The notes under the pieces: generated by a model | The model's database searches: none | What the model was told of the DNA's origin: nothing | The model's input: only the letters and a program-made list of their open reading frames with translations | Translations under genes and position numbers: made by a program | Part shown: positions 60,214 through 64,000 of the stretch, one piece after another | Position numbering within the stretch: position 1 is the first letter of the stretch | How the letters are laid out: each line of letters starts with the position of its first letter | From: DATFMP01 sp035266845 | Lineage (GTDB): Bacteria > SAR324 > JACQKK01 | Assembly: GCA_035266845.1 (NCBI GenBank) | Contig: DATFMP010000022.1 | Span: 62,001-126,000, forward strand | DNA: 64,000 bases | Reading direction: 5' to 3'

Positions 60214-60334
60214 CGTGTACAGCCCCCACCTCGTTCCGTCGCTCATCGTGCTCTCGCTGGCTCGGCCCCCGCAGGACGATCCTCCGTGCGCACGGAAACT
60301 TGCGCCGTGGCTCCGACGATCGTTGCCCGCGAGC

Positions 60335-62155
60335 TTAGCCGACGGTGACGGATTTGGCCAGATTGCGCGGCTTGTCGATGCTGCGCCCCAGCTTGAGGGC
60401 TGCGAAGTAGGCGAAAAGTTGCGCCATGACGAGGGACAACAGCGGCGCCACCCGGGCCGAGACCACGGGCAGTTCCACGCGGTCCGGGATGAGCTCCTTG
60501 GCGCGCTGGTCGTCCTCGAAGACGATGCCTGCCACGGGCCCGCCCCGGGCCTTCACCTCCTCCAAGGCGGAGAGGGTCTGCTCGTGCAGGGTCTTCAGTT
60601 CCACGGGCGGCAGCAGGAACAACGAGAGCATGTTCTCATCCACCAGAGCCAGCGTGCCGTGCTTGAGGAAGCCCGCCGGCATGCCTTCCACGTGCAGGTA
60701 GGTCACTTCCTTCATCTTCAGCGCGGCTTCCAGCGAAATCGGGTAGTAGATGCCCCGGCCCATCACCAGCCAGTTGCGGTACTGCACCACGCGGTCGGCC
60801 AAGTTGCGCACGACGCCGGAGCGCTCGTTCAGCGCGTTCTGCACGATGGAGGGGAACGCCTCCAGGTCCTTGTAGTAGGCCTTGTAGGTCGCCGAATCGA
60901 TGGGGCCGGAGCGCCGGCCCAGCTCCAGGGCCACGCGCAGCAGGATCACCATCTGCGCGAGCGCGGCCTTGGTGGAGACCACACAGATCTCCGGACCCGA
61001 GCCCTGCAGGATCACCTCGTCGGTCATCGTGCCCAGGGAGGAGCCCATCACGTTCACGATGCTGGCCGTGCGTGCGCCGCGCTCCTTGGCAAAGGCCACC
61101 GCCCGGCGGGTGTCGTAGGTTTCGCCGGATTGCGAGATGGAGATCACCAGGTCCTCCGGACCCACCACGGCCAGGTCCCGGAACTCGTCCGCGCTGATGG
61201 CGGGCAGAAAGCGACCGGTGAGCTGGGAAAAGAAGTACTGGCCCGTAAGCGCGACGTAGTGGGTGGTGCCCACCCCCATCAGGTAGGTCTGGCGGGCGTT
61301 CTGCACCATCTGAGCGTACTTCTCGATCTCCGCCCGGGGCACATTGAGGGCGTTGAGCAGGGTCTGCGGTTGCTCGAAGATCTCCTTGAGCATGTAGTGC
61401 GCGTAGCCGCCCTTGCGGGAGGTCTCGGCATCCCACTCCACGTGCAGGTGCGGGCGCGTGACCTCCGAGCGATCCGCGATGCGGCGCAGACTGACGCCCG
61501 TGGGCCGCAACACCGCATACTCGCCGTCCTCCATCGTCAGGGCTTCGCGCGTGTGCTGGAGGAAGGCATTCACGTCCGACGCCACGAACTGGCGCTGCTT
61601 GGAGACGCCCAACACGAGCGGGGAGCCCGCACGCACGCAGTAGATCGCTTCCGGATCGGCCGAGGTCACCATGCAGAAGGCGTACGAGCCCTCCAGCCGG
61701 CGCACGGCCGCCAGAAAAGCGTCCTCCACGTTGCCAAATTCCGCATAGGCCAGCGCCACCAGGTGCACCATCACCTCCGTGTCCGTCTCCGAAACGAAGG
61801 GCACGCCCTGATCCTGCAGCTCGCGGCGAATCTCCAGGTAGTTGTTGATGATGCCGTTGTGGACGATGGAGAAGCGCCCATCCATAGAGAGGTGCGGATG
61901 GGCATTGGCCTGCGTGACCTTGCCGTGGGTGGCCCAGCGGGTGTGGGCGATGCCAGCGTTGCCCTTCATGGAGGTCAGGTGCTCGCGCTGGTTTACCTCC
62001 TCCACGCCGCCCACGTTCTTGCGGACGGCCACCTCGCCGTTGTGCACGAGGCTCAGTCCGCACGAGTCGTAGCCACGGTACTCGAGCCGGCGGATGGACT
62101 CGTAGAGGATCTGCACCACGTCCCCGGTGCCTGTGACCCCGCTGATGCCACACAT
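60335..62155 (-). CDS. glmS: Glutamine-fructose-6-phosphate aminotransferase (isomerizing)
   Basis: A 606-residue enzyme making glucosamine 6-phosphate from fructose 6-phosphate and glutamine. N-terminal Ntn domain: catalytic Cys in MCGISGVTGTG, then RLEYRGYDSCGL and HTRWATHGKV. Two SIS domains follow: ISISQSGETYDT in the first, VVSTKAALAQMV between them, and the C-terminal PRNLAKSVTVG loop that closes the active site. It lies seven bases downstream of the GlmU-like gene, so the two steps toward UDP-GlcNAc are cotranscribed. Confidence 0.95.
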   Translation of the reverse strand: MCGISGVTGTGDVVQILYESIRRLEYRGYDSCGLSLVHNGEVAVRKNVGGVEEVNQREHLTSMKGNAGIAHTRWATHGKVTQANAHPHLSMDGRFSIVHNGIINNYLEIRRELQDQGVPFVSETDTEVMVHLVALAYAEFGNVEDAFLAAVRRLEGSYAFCMVTSADPEAIYCVRAGSPLVLGVSKQRQFVASDVNAFLQHTREALTMEDGEYAVLRPTGVSLRRIADRSEVTRPHLHVEWDAETSRKGGYAHYMLKEIFEQPQTLLNALNVPRAEIEKYAQMVQNARQTYLMGVGTTHYVALTGQYFFSQLTGRFLPAISADEFRDLAVVGPEDLVISISQSGETYDTRRAVAFAKERGARTASIVNVMGSSLGTMTDEVILQGSGPEICVVSTKAALAQMVILLRVALELGRRSGPIDSATYKAYYKDLEAFPSIVQNALNERSGVVRNLADRVVQYRNWLVMGRGIYYPISLEAALKMKEVTYLHVEGMPAGFLKHGTLALVDENMLSLFLLPPVELKTLHEQTLSALEEVKARGGPVAGIVFEDDQRAKELIPDRVELPVVSARVAPLLSLVMAQLFAYFAALKLGRSIDKPRNLAKSVTVG

Positions 62156-62162
62156 GGCGCCC

Positions 62163-63368
62163 TTACAGGATGGAAGGTTGCGTGATGCTGTCTGCCACGA
62201 CCGACCCGGAGCGGATGCGCGTGCCGGGTGCCAGCACGTGCCGGGCACCGATGTAGACGTTGTCGCCGATGAAGGCGCCGAGCTTGGCCATGCCGGAGCT
62301 GATGGCGCCGTCCTCCGTGTCCACGTCCACCGGCTGGCTGTCGGGCCGCACGTTCACGGTGGTGACGCCCGATCCGATGTGCACGCCCTCGCCGATGACG
62401 CTGTCGCCGATGAACGAGAGCCGGCCCAGCGTGGAGCGCGCGAACAGGACGCAGTTCTTCAGCTCGGTTCCGTAGCCCACCACCGAATCGGGGCCCAGCG
62501 AGGAGTACTCGCGGATCAGCGTGTTGTTGCCGACATAGGTGCCGCGGCCGATGTAGCACGGCCCCTTGAGGATGGAGCCGCTGCCGATGACGACGCCCTC
62601 CTCGATGTGCACCGCACCTTCAATGCGCACGTTGCCTTCCATGCGCGCGGTGGCGTCGATCTCCGCATGGCGCCACATGTCCATGATCATGCGGTTCGCC
62701 TCGAGGATCTGCCACGGGCGGCGGATGTCGATCCAGTTGCCTTCCCACAACACGCCGTGGAACTTCCCATCGCGCACGAGAGTTTGGAAGGTCTGCTCGA
62801 TGTCGTGCTGGCACTGGTCCAGCACGCGGAAGATGGTGGGCGGCAGCAGGAACATGCCCGCGAACACGTAGTTAGACAGGGTCGGATCGGTGGGCTTCTC
62901 CACCAGCCGCGTGATCCGCATGTCGTTGTCCAGGTAGACGTTGCCGAACTCGCTGGAGGAGGGCGGCAGCGACAACGCAGCCACGGCGCAGCCGGACTCG
63001 CCGAACTGCTCGGTCAGCGCGGTGAAGGGCTGGCCCGTGGCCAGGATATCCCCGTACACGAGCAGGAACGGTTCGCCGTTGAGCTCGGGCTCGCAGCGGC
63101 GCAGGCCCGCCCCGATGCCGTCGATGGGATCCTGCAGCACGTATTCGATGTTCAGGCCAAAGTTGTGCCCGTGCTCGAAGTAGCGCTGGATGCCCTCGCG
63201 CTTGTGGTTCACCACCACCACCAGATCCACCACGCCCGCATCGCGCAGGGCCTGCGCCATGTATTCCAGGATGGTGCGACCTGCCACACGGATCATCGGC
63301 TTGGCCCGGGTTTCCGTGAACGGATGGAGCCGTTCGCTGCGTGCCGCGGCCAGAATGACTGCTTTCAT
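62163..63368 (-). CDS. GlmU-like sugar-1-phosphate nucleotidyltransferase/acetyltransferase
   Basis: A 401-residue two-domain protein. The N-terminal nucleotidyltransferase has AVILAAARSERLHPFTETRAKPM (signature, with Ala-Arg in place of the usual Gly-x-Gly), VYGDIL (metal Asp) and EKPTDP. The C-terminal left-handed beta-helix has hexapeptide repeats (IGSGSILKGPCYIG, TYVGNNTLIREYSSLG, FIGDNVYIGARHVLAPG). The layout matches archaeal-style GlmU proteins rather than the standard bacterial GlmU. Probable role is UDP-GlcNAc or dTDP-sugar formation together with adjacent glmS. ATG 63368 is the family start. Confidence 0.85.
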   Translation of the reverse strand: MKAVILAAARSERLHPFTETRAKPMIRVAGRTILEYMAQALRDAGVVDLVVVVNHKREGIQRYFEHGHNFGLNIEYVLQDPIDGIGAGLRRCEPELNGEPFLLVYGDILATGQPFTALTEQFGESGCAVAALSLPPSSSEFGNVYLDNDMRITRLVEKPTDPTLSNYVFAGMFLLPPTIFRVLDQCQHDIEQTFQTLVRDGKFHGVLWEGNWIDIRRPWQILEANRMIMDMWRHAEIDATARMEGNVRIEGAVHIEEGVVIGSGSILKGPCYIGRGTYVGNNTLIREYSSLGPDSVVGYGTELKNCVLFARSTLGRLSFIGDSVIGEGVHIGSGVTTVNVRPDSQPVDVDTEDGAISSGMAKLGAFIGDNVYIGARHVLAPGTRIRSGSVVADSITQPSIL

Positions 63369-63432
63369 GAACCCGTTCCGATTGCGCTGAACCCCCGCGC
63401 TGTGTTGAATTCGCCACAGTTGTGGCAACCGC

Positions 63433-64000
63433 TCACGCGCCCGCGCCTTCGCCCTGCACTTCAGCTGCCAGCCGCTCCACCACCTGCTCCAGCGTCAGGT
63501 TGGACGTGTCCACGATCACCGCTTCCGGAGCCGGACGCAGCGGGGCGAGGTCCCGCTCCGAATCCCTCTGGTCGCGCTCTTCCAGCGCCTGGGTGACCGC
63601 CTCCAGGGTGACCGTGGGATCGTCCTGCGCCAGCTCCCGGAAGCGTCGCTCGGCCCGCACAGCCGTGCTGGCGGTCACGAAAAACTTGTGGCGCGCCTCG
63701 GGAAAGACCACCGTGCCGATGTCCCTTCCTTCAAGAATCACGCCAGGGTAGTGCCCCGCCCGGGCCAACGCCGCCACCGTATCCCGCTGCACTCGATTGG
63801 AAAGCGCGCGCACCTCCGGCAGCGTGCTCAGCACCGAGGTGGCCCGGGAAATCTCGTCCGAGTTGAGCGCGCCGCCGGGCGGCTCTCCATTGACATGGAG
63901 TCCGCCGTTGGGCTGGATCTCGATGCGCACGTCGGCCAGCAGCCCGGACGCCGGCACCTGGCCCAGTTCCCAGCCTCGCCGCAATGCGCTCCAGGCCAGC
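63433..64000 (-). CDS. cmk: Cytidylate kinase (5' end beyond the window)
   Basis: About 188 C-terminal residues of (d)CMP kinase. Visible blocks: LADVRIEIQPNGGLHVNGE, NSDEISRATSVLSTLPEVRA, the CMP-binding PGVILEGRDIGTVVFPEA (Arg-Asp), KFFVTASTAVRAERRF, and the lid with ERDQRDSERDLAPLRPA, ending AVIVDTSNLTLEQVVE. The P-loop lies outside the window. The frame stays open to the last base (LAWSALRRGW), so the TTG near 63984 is not a start. It converts CMP to CDP. It is upstream of the GlmU-like gene by about 64 bases. Confidence 0.93.
   Translation of the reverse strand, partial: LAWSALRRGWELGQVPASGLLADVRIEIQPNGGLHVNGEPPGGALNSDEISRATSVLSTLPEVRALSNRVQRDTVAALARAGHYPGVILEGRDIGTVVFPEARHKFFVTASTAVRAERRFRELAQDDPTVTLEAVTQALEERDQRDSERDLAPLRPAPEAVIVDTSNLTLEQVVERLAAEVQGEGAGA

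Overview
The window is a GC-rich (about two thirds G+C by eye), densely coded stretch of a bacterial chromosome. Both edges cut genes: a sigma factor on the left and cytidylate kinase on the right. A Gram-negative envelope is implied by an outer-membrane beta-barrel, a periplasmic efflux adaptor, two periplasmic c-type haem proteins and a PBP4-type peptidase. Glutathione reductase with a monothiol glutaredoxin suggests a proteobacterium or a neighbouring phylum. Several genes are of unusual lineage: an isocitrate lyase with an altered active-site motif, a GlmU-like two-domain enzyme of the kind common in archaea, a PPi-type phosphofructokinase, and a miaB/bifunctional-nuclease pair. I do not assign a genus. 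I see no tRNA, rRNA, CRISPR array, integrase or transposase. This is chromosomal background with dispersed small repeats rather than an island.

Layout. 1-5.5 kb: end of an ECF sigma factor, a two-gene ABC-2 exporter, then a MacAB-like exporter split into three genes. 5.5-7.8 kb: SRPBCC protein, methyltransferase, FKBP isomerase. 8.0-11.2 kb: glyoxylate shunt (malate synthase then isocitrate lyase) behind a promoter covered by an inverted repeat. 11.2-13.7 kb: repeats, uppP, a tiny zinc-finger protein and a DUF2652 cyclase-like protein. 13.8-17.4 kb: three tandem zinc alcohol dehydrogenases. 17.6-21.0 kb: flavin reductase-like protein, a class III cyclase with TPRs, glutaredoxin. 21.1-26.2 kb: recJ with a structured leader, dacB, and an unusual fusion of a nucleotidyltransferase with a CinA/PncC domain. 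26.2-30.7 kb: DUF1847 protein, FetAB-like transporter, DedA, HtrA-type protease. 30.7-35.0 kb: acyl-CoA synthetase, amidase, unknown protein. 35.2-38.7 kb: modEABC with a ModE box. 38.8-42.0 kb: TfoX, alpha/beta hydrolase, a DUF2188-Doc toxin-antitoxin candidate, CMD and flavin reductase genes. 42.0-46.6 kb: glutathione reductase, FkbM methyltransferase, haem proteins, rlmB. 47-54.3 kb: PPi-phosphofructokinase, gpsA and a four-gene carbohydrate-type ABC importer. 54.6-57.6 kb: bifunctional nuclease, miaB, homocysteine methyltransferase. 57.9-64 kb: secreted binding-protein-like protein, beta-barrel protein, glmS, glmU-like and cmk.

How parts fit. The glyoxylate shunt, acyl-CoA synthetase and alcohol dehydrogenases point to growth on alcohols, fatty acids or C2 units. 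The ABC importer beside gpsA and pfp suggests use of a sugar or glycerol-type substrate. glmS and the GlmU-like enzyme supply amino-sugar nucleotides, while uppP and dacB act in wall metabolism. The most unusual items are the NadD-like/PncC-like fusion, the DUF2188-Doc pair, two CRP/FNR-type palindromes of identical architecture, the recJ leader, and three families of dispersed intergenic repeats, one of which supplies the tail of a small protein.
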